From Ochotona curzoniae (lineage: Eukaryota; Chordata; Mammalia; Lagomorpha; Ochotonidae), in contig NW_024466599.1 of the NCBI RefSeq assembly GCF_017591425.1, positions 20,870,001 through 20,934,000 of the forward strand: a stretch of 64,000 bases of DNA, in the 5' to 3' direction. Positions within the stretch are counted from its first letter, which is position 1. Every line of letters starts with the position of its first letter. Of the stretch, positions 1 to 11,325 are shown one piece after another. The notes beneath the pieces were generated by a model that was given only the letters and a program-made list of their open reading frames with translations, did not search any database and had not been told where the DNA came from. The translations under genes and the position numbers were made by a program.

Positions 1-280
1 CAACTCCACATCAATAATGTAGCAGCCTTGAGGCTTTGCCCTGAATCTGAAAGAGATTAGGCAAAAACAAAAACCTGGATGTCTTCATGTTATTGTGCCA
101 ATGTGCACATAGTGGTTTTCCATGTACTACAGTGAGAACTTTCACTGGTGGAGTTGATGAAGACAGAGTCATTAACTTTCTATATTATTAGCTTTCTGAA
201 TAAGACTGAGATATGATTAAACATAATCAAGGAATCCAAGTAGCAAGGAGCATTCAGTATACAGAAAAAAAGTTGCATTA
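1..280. other. Unassigned non-coding sequence
   Basis: AT-rich sequence with no repeat family, RNA gene or coding frame that I can recognise. Confidence 0.5.
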
Positions 281-505
281 TTAGCAGTTACTAATATGCT
301 AAGCATCATGTAAGTGCTTCATATGCATTGTTTCATTCAGTATTCACAGCAATGCTGTGTATTCTAGACATTTTATCCCCAGTTTTACAAATGAGAAAGA
401 CAGAAACTAAAAGACATAGAAGGAGACATAGAAACCAAGTGATGAATTCAGGATTGGATCCCAGGTCTAGTTTGTACCTCCTTGAACACTTCTCAGTCAC
501 ACATA
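281..505 (+). mobile_element. MIR SINE fragment
   Basis: The order of blocks follows an MIR: a 'TGCTAAGCATCATGTAAGTGC' type start, a stretch like 'CATTGTTTCATTCAG', then 'CCCCAGTTTTACAAATGAGA', then 'GATTGGATCCCAGGTCTAG'. Short open frames on both strands cross it but are shadows of the repeat. Ancient and heavily diverged. Confidence 0.7.
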
Positions 506-3016
506 TCTCCTTTGCTGAAAAATTACAAACACAACTCACAACCTCCAGCTGTAGAAAGTTTTGATGTCATTGTCCTAGGAAGCTTAATTATGTAGTTTCT
601 GGAAATCCATTATAGATTTGTGTCATTAGCAATGTCAACTGCACGTCTAGCCTTCATTTTCTCAAGCCAGGAAGCATGGTTTAATCCAACAAAGTCAATA
701 GGACACATGGTCATGCAGATAAGACAGGAAAAATTATGCAAAAGCATTGCATAAACTACAAAGGGCCATACAAATATTACAGATATGTCTTAGCCAACTT
801 TTCATGACTGTAATTAAAATATCTGAGAAGAGTTTCTTTGGAAGGAAAAGAGTTTATATCTGTCTGAGGTTTTAGAGGTTCATAGGACAAGATTAGGCAA
901 TCTAATCTGGCATCTGATGAGGGCATAACAAATCATGAATTGATCACAGCCGTACCCTGGCAATCCCAATCTAATCACTTAGCAAAGGCCTCCCGCTATA
1001 GAAATAACTGAATTAAGGCTCCACCATTCATTAATGAATGGACTATTAAGTGAGACTTTGGTATTTAGATCTATGCATTTGTGAAGCCAAATCTCATTTA
1101 AGCCACAATCATGTGTTATTAAAACTAAAACAAAAATTAGGAGTGTGAGACAACAAAATGTAAGTAAATTTAGGTAATGTGCCCAGAAAGGTCACATGTC
1201 TGGTAAGGTCAAGGACCTTTGACTTCACAGCCAAAGTTTCCTGGGGATAAATGGGAGAATCAAGGAAGATTTCTTTCTACCCAGACATTCCAAACACATG
1301 GTATATTTACTGTTTACAAGACACTCACCCAATCAATGAAGAAGTGAAAAATTCAGCAGAGTTACCTGGGTTTTAAGGGCTTAACACAATGACACATAGG
1401 CTATCTTGTCAATTTTCTCAACCTATTTGACAGGCTATTTTGGCAAATGAGTTGACAGAGATAGAGGCAGAAAATGCTAGAGGAAGGATCAACTCTCAAC
1501 AATTATGGCGATCCTAGAAGGAAGAAACTAGACAGTGTGGAAGGAGATGATAAAGATTTTCCAAAGCTAAAAGTGAACTTGGCTTAGACATAAGCTATCA
1601 TGTCAATATTATAGACACTCCATCAGGTTAAAAATCAAGATGAACTGAGACTAAATAGTTTATATAGAAAAGTCAACAAATAAAAGGTGTTTGAGTATGG
1701 GGAAAAGAGATTATGAGAAAAGGAAAGGTATGAGTTTATATTCCTTAATTTCCTGCAGCTTATCTAGAAATCTTTCCATGTTGCATAATGGAAAGCAAAA
1801 ATGCCTACAGACCAGTTTCTTGGTCTGTCTTCATCACTAATGCTACTGTCAGTGCAGCAAAGGAGGCATATGACTTCACTTCATGGCAAGCAAAATTCCA
1901 TTTGCTTTACCTTTCAAAGACGCACAAAGGCAGTGTAACTCACTCAGTTCTCTTGGTAAAGAAACCTGCCCCATCGGACAAGCTCCCCAAAGCCTTGCGA
2001 TCTAAGCCAAATAAAGAGGCAACCATCACTCAGGCTGGGCTAGTGAATGGGTAAATCAAGTGATGACAAGGAAATAGCAATTCTGACCCACGTATTTTTC
2101 TGTAACAAAAGGATTTGAGTACCCTGCTGGCTGCTAGAAAATAATAAATAACAAGAATTAAAGGCAAATTTTAAAGCTCTCTTTTGCAGTAAGATGATTC
2201 AGTGGCTAAGAAAGCAGAAGAAAAGGGAAAGGTTTTGGGGGTAAAATTCAGTGACAAAACTATAGAGCTTATATTTACAAGTAAGACCATGACATAGGAA
2301 TCTTTTACCTAAGATTACCCCAGCCACCAGCATTTCTATTCTCAAATAACTTGACAGCACCTTTCTTCCATTCCACACTCACAAGAGAAAAGCAATCATA
2401 GGTTTTCCCCTTGCACAGGCTGACAGTGGAGGTACAAAGATGTTTCTCCCTCCCCGTGATTACAGTAATGGACCATGCTCGCTTCACGTTAATTCCTTTG
2501 GTATGGTCTCTACTGATTCTACATCCACCAATATCCCTTCCCAAAAGTCTGGAGACATGTAGACATTAAAAAAAAAACCAAAAGCTCAGCTTATCTCTCT
2601 TCCCTTGTTGAGCTGGCACAATTAATAGGGCAAAACCCATGCACTTGAGTTCCACCACAAGACCAGCCTGTCCCCTGCCATCTGAGGGCATTTTGCCAGA
2701 GATTACACCTCCACTTAGCTTCTTTCTTTCCCCATTCTGCTGCTGGCAACTGCTTCAGCAGTCTCCCCTGGGAGCACTTCTTTAGTAAGTCATCTGTTCA
2801 CTAATCTACAGCTCAGGTCTGCCTCTAGGAACCAACCTGAGCCAAGCAACTTTTATCAACATTATCCATATCATTCAGGATAGACTATTTCCATGTAAAA
2901 AGCATGAAAGTCCTACAATCACCATGGATAGTTCTTGTTCATACTATCTGTCCAAAGTTGGGAAAGGGGTCTCTGCTCACCTAGATCACCGAGAGACCTT
3001 GGCTGACAGGGTTGCC
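506..3016. other. 2.5 kb without recognised features
   Basis: Mixed AT-rich sequence. Open frames at 1788-2054 (+) and 2305-2544 (-) lack domains, flanking splice signals and any resemblance to a known protein. The part at about 2640-2850 ends in text resembling the 3' end of an old mammalian LTR ('CTGCCTCTAGGAACCAACCT'), but I cannot name the family. Confidence 0.4.
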
Positions 3017-3096
3017 ATCTGAACCAGCACCCACATGGGATCCCAGAGTGTGTGTCAGGTGAGGATTTTAGCCACTAGGCTACTGCACTGGGCCCT
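3017..3096 (-). mobile_element. CSINE head fragment
   Basis: On the minus strand it reads as the tRNA-derived head of a CSINE ('GGGCCCAGTGCAGTAGCCTA' then 'GGGATCCCATGTGGGTGCTG'). The body and A-rich tail are missing. Confidence 0.7.
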
Positions 3097-3245
3097 TATA
3101 CCAACTTTCTTCACAGTATCTAATAAGCAGAAATAGCTCAAGTATCCATCATCAATGCACAAACCTATAGAATAATGGTGCGATAGTACACAAACCGCTG
3201 ATACACATGAAAACATATATGATTCCTTAAGATACTATAGAAATG

Positions 3246-3569
3246 TGACCTGACGCGGAAGCTAAAGTTCTCAACTTGAATGTGCTGAGATCCCATATGG
3301 GTGCCAGTTCTAATTCTGGCGGCCCTGCTTCCCATCCTGCTCCTTGCTTGTGACCTGGGAAAGCAGTCGAGGATGGCTTAAAACCTTGGAACCCTGCACC
3401 TACATGAGAGACCCAGAAGAGACTCCAGGCTTCTGGCTTCGGATTAGCCCAGCTCCAACTGTTGCGGTCACTTGAGGAATCAATCAATGGATACAAGATC
3501 TTCCTCTTTGTTTCTCATCCTCTCTGTATATCTGACTTCGCAATAAAAATAAATAAATCTTTAAAAATT
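3246..3569 (+). mobile_element. Full-length young-type CSINE
   Basis: Complete copy: degenerate tRNA-like head, 'GAGATCCCATATGGGTGCCA', body with 'GACCTGGGAAAGCAGTCGAG', and a tail of AATAAAAATAAATAAATC type. It is bounded by a 14-bp target-site duplication, ATACTATAGAAATG at 3232-3245 and ATACTATAGAAGTG at 3570-3583 (13/14), so insertion by L1-type target priming is directly visible. It carries an internal RNA polymerase III-type promoter only in remnant form. The minus-strand frame at 3227-3496 is a by-product. Confidence 0.92.
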
Positions 3570-3589
3570 ATACTATAGAAGTGAAAGAA

Positions 3590-3840
3590 GTCAAAAATAA
3601 CATATTCTGCACCATTTTGCTATCTGAGGTTCTAAAATGGGCAAAAGAAATCTAGAGGGAACAAAAAAGTAGAGACTGTTTCTGTAGAAGATACTAATGG
3701 CAAGGGGCACATGGGTTCTTTCTGCGGTATATCATGATAGGAACGAAGGTTGTGTGGACACATGAAATCGTCAAAGGTTATCCACTATAAGTAAGATACA
3801 GGGTTTTTCAGGGTTATTGTTTTTCAATAATAAAGCCTTA
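3590..3840 (+). mobile_element. L1 3'-end relic
   Basis: The series 'GATACTAATGGCAAGGGGCA', 'ATGATAGGAACGAAGGTTGT', 'GTGGACACATGAAATCGTCA', then a terminal 'CAATAATAAAGCC' follows the 3' UTR layout of old mammalian L1M elements. Strongly diverged. Confidence 0.5.
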
Positions 3841-3853
3841 TTCAAAACACATT

Positions 3854-4185
3854 TTGCTATGGTTTAATCTTCAAATTCAAGTTAGTGATGTAGATGCTTT
3901 TGAGAAGTAGTAAAAACTACATGAAGTCATGAGACAGAGTCTCCCCTGATGGCATTGGTGGCTTTATAGGAAGACAGAGCTGGTACACTTGTGTTGCCTT
4001 GTCATGCGACAGCCTCTGCCACACTGGGATGCAGCAAGAAGCCCCTTACCAGATGCCAGAAAGATGCCAGCAGCATGCTCTGGGACATCTTGGCCTTCAG
4101 ACCTATGAGTCAAACACATTCTTATTCATCATAAATTGCTGCATCTCAGGCACTTTGTTGTAGCAACAGAAAATGGATTAAAACA
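3854..4185 (+). mobile_element. MaLR LTR (MST-like)
   Basis: It starts 'TGCTATGGTTTAATC' and ends 'CAACAGAAAATGGATTAAAA' plus CA, the typical ends of an MST-type MaLR LTR. Between them is a recognisable 'GCCTTCAGACCTATGAGTCA' block (equivalent to 'CCAGCCTCCAGAACTGTGAG' in better copies). No internal retroviral sequence adjoins it, so it is a solo LTR. Confidence 0.7.
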
Positions 4186-4366
4186 TTTCACGTACAATAT
4201 GTTTTAAGGGCACCCTAGCATCTCTTCTACCACCCCCAAATTACTTCCTATATATCTGCTAATGCCCAAATATTCCACCTAAATCTTTATATTTGACTTA
4301 TTCTAAAATTCTGTGCTAGGTAAAATGTAAAGGGCTCTTAAATGAGGCCACATTGAACACACTTGC
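4186..4366. other. Unassigned spacer
   Basis: No recognisable element in this short spacer. Confidence 0.4.
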
Positions 4367-4728
4367 ATTGAGGTTAGTGCAGTAGCTCAACAAGCTAATC
4401 CTGCACCTGCAGTGCCGACATCCTATATGGACACAGGTTCTAGTCCTGGCTGTTCCACTTCCAATCCAGCTCCCTTCCTATGGCTTGGAAAGGAAGTGGA
4501 GGATGGCTCATGTCTTGAGTTCCCAAATTCCTGTGAGAGACCCAGAAGAAGCCCCTGTTTCAGAAACTAATCCTAGTTTCACATTAGCTCAGCTCTGACC
4601 ACTATAGCCACTTGGAGAGCAAAGCAGCAGATGAAAGATCCTTCTATCTCTCTGTGTCTCTCCTTCTCCCTGTAAATCTGCTTTTCAAATACAAACAAAT
4701 AAATATTTTAAAATAACAAGAAAAAAAA
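4367..4728 (+). mobile_element. CSINE, older copy
   Basis: Head 'GAGGTTAGTGCAGTAGCTCA', body 'GGCTGTTCCACTTCCAATCC', 'GAGAGACCCAGAAGAAGCCC', CT-rich 3' part and an A-rich tail ending in an A run at about 4720-4730. More diverged than the copy at 3246. Confidence 0.88.
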
Positions 4729-5189
4729 AACTCTTCCATCATAGTGTACATTTTCTAGGAATGCGTTTTGCAGAGATAGCTGGGTCAATACCAGAGGGGT
4801 CACAGGAAGCAATTTCTATTACATGTTCTAATTTCAACAAGCAAAGATGACTTTAAGATGAATGAAATTCTTGGAAATTCTTGGAACCTTGGAAAACTGG
4901 GTAGGGTGGGGTGGGGTGGGAGTCCTCAATGCCATGAAAAACTGGTAGAAGGACGACTAGCTGAGAATTCCAGAAAACAAATTTCATCATCTTAAAGATT
5001 TCATATAACTGCCTTCCAATTCAGACCAGCAAAGCATTAGGATAATTGAGGCAATTTCCTACAGAGAGAGACATGGCAAGATAACTTTATGGAAATTCTG
5101 AAGTCAGTATGAATACATTAGTAGATCACAACATGAGCTTTTTGTTTGTGGCAAAGTGGTTGGCAATTCCCAGCATTCACTGCACCCTC
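4729..5189. repeat. Unassigned, with a short GGGGT repeat
   Basis: Non-coding. About four to five GGGGT units lie at 4900-4921. Otherwise no recognised element. Confidence 0.5.
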
Positions 5190-5420
5190 TCCTGCTTCAT
5201 ACCTTTGCTTATATTCCTCATCTTCACGTTCCTCTGGAATGACCTTTTTCCCTGTCTCAGCCAATGGAAAATCTTGTACCTCTTCAGGGGATCCCAGGGC
5301 CATTTTCCCCACAGCATTTGTTCAGCACTCACTCCTCTGAACCTCCACAGTTTTGGGAGCTCCCCTGTGATGGGCAGTGTGTCCTTCCACGGTTGTGACG
5401 ACACCAGTAGCTGTGACCCC
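5190..5420 (+). mobile_element. Possible L2 remnant
   Basis: Order and wording resemble the L2 3' coding/UTR junction: 'CATCTTCACGTTCCTCTGGAA' (compare L2 'CTGGAATGCTCTTCC'), then 'CTTGTACCTCTTCAGG'. A 149-residue frame (5109-5558, +) spans it. That protein has one hydrophobic stretch near its start but no domain I recognise, and I do not call it a gene. Confidence 0.35.
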
Positions 5421-5624
5421 CTGCATGCGGATCACAGTGCCAAGCACTCCAACTCTCCAGTGTACTTACTCGTTGCAGTTACCTTAAACGCAGGCAGCAC
5501 TAACCCAGAGAAGAGTAAACTACAGTTTAGAAAAATAACATCATTTATTCAAGACTAGGATAGTCCTCTTAATAGATCTGGGATGAAATCCCAAGGCTGT
5601 CCCACTCCACGACTTTCTTTCTAC

Positions 5625-5875
5625 TACTGTTTATTTTGGTTTATTTTCAAATGCTTGAAAGGCAGAGCAAGAATGAGTGAGAGAAAGAGATGGCCAAAGT
5701 CACGAACCTGAAATTTCATTCTAGCCTCACAACTGGGTGGGCACCCCAGTCAGCTTCTGCCATCGTCAAGGATGTTTAGTAGGAAGGTGGATTGGAACCA
5801 GGATAGCAGGGACGCAAACCAGCACTCCAATCGGAAGCTTAACCTGGTGTAACAAAACACTTGCACCCATGACTT
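5625..5875 (-). mobile_element. CSINE, old copy
   Basis: From left to right it shows the reverse complement of a CSINE: T-rich tail, 'GAAAGGCAGAGCAAGAATGA', 'CAGCTTCTGCCATCGTC' region, 'AGTAGGAAGGTGGATTGGAA', ending in a decayed head. Strongly mutated. Confidence 0.75.
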
Positions 5876-6334
5876 TTATTCTTAACCACTCTCTCATATT
5901 GCCTCCTTGAACCTTTACATACTAATTGTAACATGATGAGGAAAAGTACTGTGTCACATACATGACTTATTTACCTAAAACAAAAATCTATCTTTTAAAT
6001 CATATGCTATGTGCACATGTATCCTTCTTAATTATGTAAACATCATCAAAAGTTCCTGTTTCCGCATTGTCTCAACACTGACTACGGATCATCTCAGCGT
6101 GCTTAGTCTCTTGAATTCCCTTCTGCTGTATGTCTGTGGGTTCAGATCCCTTCCTCTGTGCCTCAGAAATATTCCTTTATCACTTTTCTCCTTTTTTTTT
6201 TTTTGCTAAAATATTGCAAAGAAACACTATGGCTATAATATGGTGTACATGGGAACTTACCTTCAGCCATAAAAGAATTCAAGGCCTTCAGACATGCTAT
6301 GTCACTAAAACCGGGCCGATAAGTTATTGTATGT
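5876..6334. other. Unassigned, contains a T run
   Basis: AT-rich sequence with a poly-T stretch at about 6191-6204. The small open frames are not supported as genes. Confidence 0.4.
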
Positions 6335-6510
6335 GTAACAGCAGAACACTGACAGGGAATCCTACTGGATGGAAAGCACTTCTACTGCATTATCTTATCT
6401 GACCTCTACACTTGGGAGTGGGTAAGGCAATTTGGATTATCCCAATTTTACAGATAAGGAAACTGAGACTCAGAAAGGTAAAGTGAGTTACTAGTAAATA
6501 AAATTAAGAT
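6335..6510 (+). mobile_element. MIR SINE fragment
   Basis: Core blocks 'GCATTATCTTATCTGACC', 'ATTATCCCAATTTTACAGAT' and 'AAGGAAACTGAGACTCAGAA' are diagnostic of an MIR in this orientation. Confidence 0.85.
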
Positions 6511-7564
6511 TCCCATCTAAGTGTTTTAGCTACAGTTATTTTTATCTCACATACCATACCGTCTTAACTCACTGGTCATTAAGACTGTATTCCCTATTCC
6601 AAATATATTCTAAGTGTATAATTAAGCCATTCTGTTAGGCCTGTGCTGGGGGGGGGGGGTGGCAGAAATAAACCTTTTATTTTTGAATAGATCTCGTTTT
6701 GTCAGATTTTTCCTGAAGGTGGTTACTGTAAGCTGTAGCGACAGAACTTGTTTTGCCCTACATGTCTTAGAAAGCCAGGCATCCACTATCCTAGCGTCAA
6801 TCCACCACCTTTAAAAAATAAACTGGTACCTAGAGATTTTTTAACAAGATAATAGAGTAAATATAACAGAAGCTTTAATATGGCCAGCATACAAGTGCCT
6901 TGTAAGACTCTGTCAACTGGTTCTGGAAGGGATACCTCAGGTCAAGACACTGGCCTGTGTTAAGCAGTGACCTTAAAGTTCACCTAATCTGACTTCTTCT
7001 GTTGCGTTCATGACAAGTGCTCCTGCCGTGTGACTTTGTTCTATCTGCTAGCAGGACTGTCAGACACAATAACCGCAATAACCACTGTCATTACAGCTGA
7101 ACCTCGGGGTGGTGACGTCCACTTGATTTGCTCGGTGTTCTCGGGTGCCCTCTGTTGGCCCTCGGGGTCATAGCAGGCAGCCTCTGCTGAGAGCTGCGCT
7201 GGTGAACTCTGAGGAGTTCTAAAGGGCAGCAGCCCGGGTTGCTAGTTCCAATGGCACTGGAAGTACAAAAGGGGCCAACTTGGCGAGGAAATAAACTTCC
7301 ACTTTTTTCTGCTTCCAAAACTACCCATGAAAGCTAGTTTATGCCCAAACAAAACTCTCCTGCTCTGAATCAAAGACTTGTCTGTCCTTCCACTTAGAAA
7401 AAAAAAAAAAAAGATGAAGAAGAAGAAAAGAAACAAACCTCCAGCCAAGAACTGAGCTTCACCTTTACCACCATTTTGACCCAACTTGTCCCGCTCTTTT
7501 CCCTCAGTACAGGATGACAACCTATGACAACCTGTAGGTGATGCAGGGTACAACTTCACAAAAT
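6511..7564. other. 1 kb without recognised element
   Basis: Contains a G run (about 6648-6658) and an A-rich run at 7388-7410. The part at 7090-7260 has more CpG than its surroundings and includes the CTCF-like motif listed separately. The frame at 7242-7559 (-) is low-complexity phenylalanine sequence from the A run read backwards. Confidence 0.4.
7146..7160 (-). promoter_or_regulatory. CTCF-like motif
   Basis: The minus strand reads GGCCAACAGAGGGCA followed by CC. Against the usual CTCF core CCASYAGRKGGCRSY it differs at one position (A for S). By-eye match only. It lies in a small CpG-containing patch. Confidence 0.35.
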
Positions 7565-7680
7565 CTCACTTGCTTCCTCCTCTCTTCCTCTCTCCCCCTG
7601 CTTTCAATCCTTCCTCTAACTCTCCTTTCTTCTCCCCTTCCCTCCTTTTTCTCCGCCCCTCCCCCCCTTATTTCAACAGC
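7565..7680 (+). repeat. CT-rich low-complexity tract
   Basis: Polypyrimidine stretch of CTTCC/CTCTC blocks, ending in a C-rich run at about 7655-7668. Confidence 0.8.
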
Positions 7681-8790
7681 TTCTAGACCTTCTGATAGCT
7701 TCTAGTCTTTCTGACAGCATCTTGGGTTGTCACAGCAGGGACTACAATCCAAGGGCAGAGAAATAGGGAGGAATCCTGGGGCAGTCAGGCTTGCTAAACG
7801 CATGCAGCCACCGAGCCTCTGTAAGAGTAGTGGGTCAGTGGACACAGCCCTTCTCACACCTAATTTGATGCAGTTTTCTTTCTTGAAGGTAGGGGAGTGA
7901 ATCACATCTGGGGGACTCTGAGCTCAAACGCCTTGGCTGTTGGGTGGCAGATGCTGAGGGGATGGGATGTTTGAATACACGTTCTAGGGTTAGCAACAGG
8001 TGAAATGAGGCTAGGGTAGGCGCCCAGCTTTTAGCTCCTTGTGAGGTAGGGGGTGCTCCCCACTGTGTGAAGTGCTCAGGACATTGCAGGGCCCAGGTGA
8101 AGGTGATTGAGTTTGAGACCTGAATACTACTGCTAACATGCAGTTGTATTGAAGCAGAGAAGATGAACAGGAATGGGGAGAAAGACAGAGCCTCACAGGC
8201 TACAAGAGATCTGAGTGCCCATCATAAACAGCTGCTTGCACCATGAGTTGAAATTATTGATAGTAAAATTTTGAAATTTTTGCCTTGCCTTACATGTATT
8301 CCTACCTATCAGGCATACACAATCACACAGAATTTCCTTTAGGAGAGTGGGGTGTGTGCTTCTAGTATTGACTTCTTGGACTTTTGAGGGAGCTGATACA
8401 AGTGCCTTGCTGGAGGGAAGTGGGGAGGAGACAAGGAATGAGGGAGGTAAGGAAATACAAATATGATTACGTGGATGGCACTGATGAATGTGGTTATCAC
8501 AGACTCGACAGCCTGAAGGTGACAAGGGTGAAGTCCAAGCTCTGCCTACAGCTATGTTCATGGAAGAGGATTTATTTTGTGGAGCCCTGGCCAACAGCTT
8601 TTCAGAGACTGGAGTAGTCATTGATTTACTTAGAGAAGGACAAAACCTTTCATAATTTTTCATTATGGCAGACACAAGCAGTAAATTTTCACTTAACAAA
8701 ATCAGAAGTGAACTGAAGCTCTGAATTCACTGAAAGAGTTGCTTTATAGTACCCACTACCAAGAAGCATCCCTTCACTCTACAATCAGAT
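7681..8790. other. 1.1 kb without recognised element
   Basis: Unique-looking sequence. Open frames on both strands, such as 8193-8699 (-) and 8384-8617 (+), overlap and show no domain. A two-fold 'CTTCTGATAGCTTCTAG' type duplication occurs at about 7680-7715. Confidence 0.4.
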
Positions 8791-9345
8791 ACTATGAAGA
8801 TCCCTTTGTGTACCAAGCACGTCATTAGGCACTAATGAACTAGTCCGTTAGCCCTGTGGAATTCACTGTTTGGTGGGGGAAAATCAGACATTAAAGACTC
8901 GCAAAGATAGGTGACATTCAACCATGATGTACAGCTTGAAATAAACTTGCAGTGCTGTGAAAATAGGAGAACACTGTGACATCCAGGATTTGATAAGGGT
9001 GTCAAGGAAATGTCTGCAGGTTGTAATTCTGAGCTGATATCTAAAGGCTGAGAGGGGGTTGGGACAACGAAGGAAGGGGAACACGCTAGAGAGAAGGAAC
9101 AGCACGTGCAAAGACACTCTGGATGGCAAGAGCAAGGCACAGTACAAGAGCCTTGCCAGTAGAGGTAACAGAAAATAATGAGCAGCAAGTGAGAGCAAGG
9201 GAGACTGAGCAGCACCATGGACTGCTATTGGTGGGGAAAACCGTGCAAGGCCTCCTGCGCCATTTTCTAAGATGTTTTCACATTGTTCTAACAGGAAAGG
9301 GAACCGATGAAGGGAATTTAAATAGGTATTCAAGGAAAGGTTACT
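8791..9345 (-). mobile_element. L2 LINE 3'-end fragment
   Basis: Reading the plus strand gives the reverse complement of the L2 3' end in the right order: 'GTGTACCAAGCACGTCATTA', 'GAGCTGATATCTAAAGG', 'GGAACAGCACGTGCAAAGAC', then 'GTGCAAGGCCTCCTGCGCCA' and 'CTAACAGGAAAGGGAACC'. The 181- and 128-residue minus-strand frames come from this decayed L2 and include no intact domain. Confidence 0.75.
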
Positions 9346-10329
9346 GAACTTATTACAGATAAAAGATATCAAGCATGAAAAAAGGCATGTAAGCCTCTGA
9401 TGCAAGTGAAATGTTCCTTGCATACCCATCTGTGCTTCTTCTCTGGGGTCAGATCCAGAGCTGCAATTACATTACCAAAGGGGTCCACGAGCCTCCAAAG
9501 ATTAAACCCATCATCCTGATTCTTATCAGCAGAGTGGACTGGATGAGACCAACCCAAAGCCAACCAAGATCAACAAAGTTTACTTCTCCGGCAGCGGGGA
9601 GAAACATGTGTTTGATGCCAGTAACAGCAGGGCAGGGCTAAGAATGCTATCACTTTCCCGTGATACTTTCCCCAACCCCCTGTCTACTCATCCCAGGGTA
9701 AGAAAGAGTTCAGGCAGGTTGTGAACATCAGCCCCAGGTTGTGAACATCAGGGTTTCAGAGGCTATGGACGTTGGCCCCAGAGTGAGGGTTCTCACAGGC
9801 TAGGTGTTCCCAACCCTGTTGTTGAAGGTCCAAGAGCATTTTCATCATCAGCCCAGCATTAGCCAACTCTAGGGGAGCTTCACATGCATTTCTGTTCACT
9901 TATTCTTACTAAGTACTCGCTTATCCTGCTAAGTAAAGTGGAAATAAAGCAAGTGGATTAGAGCCAACAGAGGCTATTGACAATCAATGATTTGAGTCAC
10001 TGGAGGGGATCATCAACAAGAATGCTCATGTGCAGCAGTATTCAATCATTTGCCCTGGGAACCAGGGTTGAATCCACATAGTCCCCAGGCCCACAAACGC
10101 CCTAGATTTTTTTTCAATAATCATCCCAAGGATTGTTCCTTGGAACATTTTAGGGCATAAAAAGAGTTCTAAAAACAAATGATTCCATGGTCAAGTGAAC
10201 TTGAGATACCATGGAATATAGGAATTCATCAACTTTTAAGGAGCATGAAATTTAGTCTGTAATTTGTCCCTAACACATTTAGGAGACATTCCCAGAAACT
10301 TGAAGTGTAGTTTTCAGAAATGTAGCCAA
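9346..10329. other. 1 kb without recognised element
   Basis: No family recognised. Contains the short tandem duplication listed at 9715-9754. Text near 10170-10215 ('CCATGGTCAAGTGAACTTGA') recalls ends of old DNA transposons but is too short to assign. Confidence 0.35.
9715..9754 (+). repeat. 20-bp tandem duplication, two units
   Basis: CAGGTTGTGAACATCAG occurs at 9715-9731 and again at 9735-9751, a period of 20 bp. Confidence 0.9.
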
Positions 10330-10640
10330 TAAAGCTTTCCTTTGTCTTTGAAAATGAAATAAAAGTCTTCCACAGCAAAGAAAAAGTCAAAGAATATGCC
10401 TATTCCAGACCTGCCCAACAAATACTTAAAGATGTTTTCTTGGGGGAGAAAAGGAATAGCACCCACCAAAACTAAAGGCAAATGTGAAGAACATCCTAAT
10501 AAAATAACAACAGAAGACTAATCAAACAATGAACAACCCATTGCTAAAATGACAGGACCAAATTACCACCCATACATATTAACCCTGAATGTAAATGACT
10601 TAATTCATCAATGAAATGTCATGGACTAGTGGCCTGGATC

Positions 10641-10674
<34 letters not shown>

Positions 10675-10765
10675 GAAAGAAAACAAAAAACAAAAATATA
10701 TCTGTTTACTACAGATGTGGAGACACATCTCACCAACAAAGATCAACGGAAACTATATCTCATGG
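10330..10765 (+). mobile_element. L1 fragment: ORF1 end to ORF2 start
   Basis: The stretch 'CCAGACCTGCCCAACAAATA' matches the end of L1 ORF1. It is followed by the inter-ORF region and an ORF2 start that would read M-T-G-P-N-Y-H then I-L-T-L-N-V-N, as in L1 ORF2 N-termini. At 10700-10745 comes the 'GGAGACACATCTCACCAACA' block, which encodes the E-T-H-L-T-N motif of the endonuclease domain. Frames are broken, and an expanded A/GAAAA tract (10626-10700) interrupts it. It stops abruptly where L1 3' UTR sequence begins (next entry). Confidence 0.8.
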
Positions 10766-11325
10766 ATCTTGATGTGTTTGTTTTTATTTTCATTTCTTCA
10801 AAATAGTTCTTTCTCATTAAATTCTTCACTGACTCATAGGTCACACAGTAGCATTATTTTCTTCAGGAAGGTTCTTGATTTTCTTTTTCTTTTCTTTAAT
10901 GACACATTGGTCATTCAGTAGAATGTTATTTAACTTCCTGTCATTGTAAGTTTCTATTTTTCTTCCTGCTGACGATTTTGTTTTGTGGCTTTTCATTTAA
11001 GGAGATGTATTGCAACTGTGTAAAGGAGGCTAGCATATCCAGATATGAGGATGCAATACATTATGTATCTCTACTTCCAGAGCAAAGATGGACTCCCAAT
11101 GAAACTGTTAAATATATCTTGACAATAGGATGTTGGACTCTGCCATTATGGACTTATGACCATTTGTGAGGAACTATACTGCTGTGATAATATGGGGAAA
11201 ATCAGTGGGGAGAGGAAAGGTTTTAGGGAAGAGTGTGGAAAATCGCAGACCCTATAGAACTATATCATAAAATAATAATAATAATAAAATACAATAATAA
11301 AATACAAAAATAACTACATTTAGGG
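10766..11325 (+). mobile_element. Lagomorph-type L1 3' UTR
   Basis: It shares several blocks with the L1 3' region at 44.7-46.5 kb: 'TTGGTCATTCAGTAGAATGT', 'TGTGGCTTTTCATTTAAG', 'AAATATATCTTGACAATAGG' and 'ATGTTGGACTCTGCC'. It ends in an AATA-rich tail (11267-11310). Compared with that copy it lacks about 1 kb from the middle of the UTR. Directly joined to the ORF1/ORF2 fragment upstream, it may form one element lacking most of ORF2. Confidence 0.8.

Noticed and set aside
3246..3569. Possible tRNA gene (CSINE heads keep a tRNA-like promoter)
   Set aside because: The heads are degenerate and followed by a SINE body and tail. No cloverleaf with intact acceptor pairing is visible in any copy.
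5109..5558. 149-residue frame with a hydrophobic N-terminal stretch
   Set aside because: Overlaps probable L2 sequence and frames on both strands. No family resemblance.
8884..9429. 181-residue minus-strand frame
   Set aside because: It lies in a decayed L2 fragment and overlaps a second frame and a plus-strand frame. There is no intact L2 domain.
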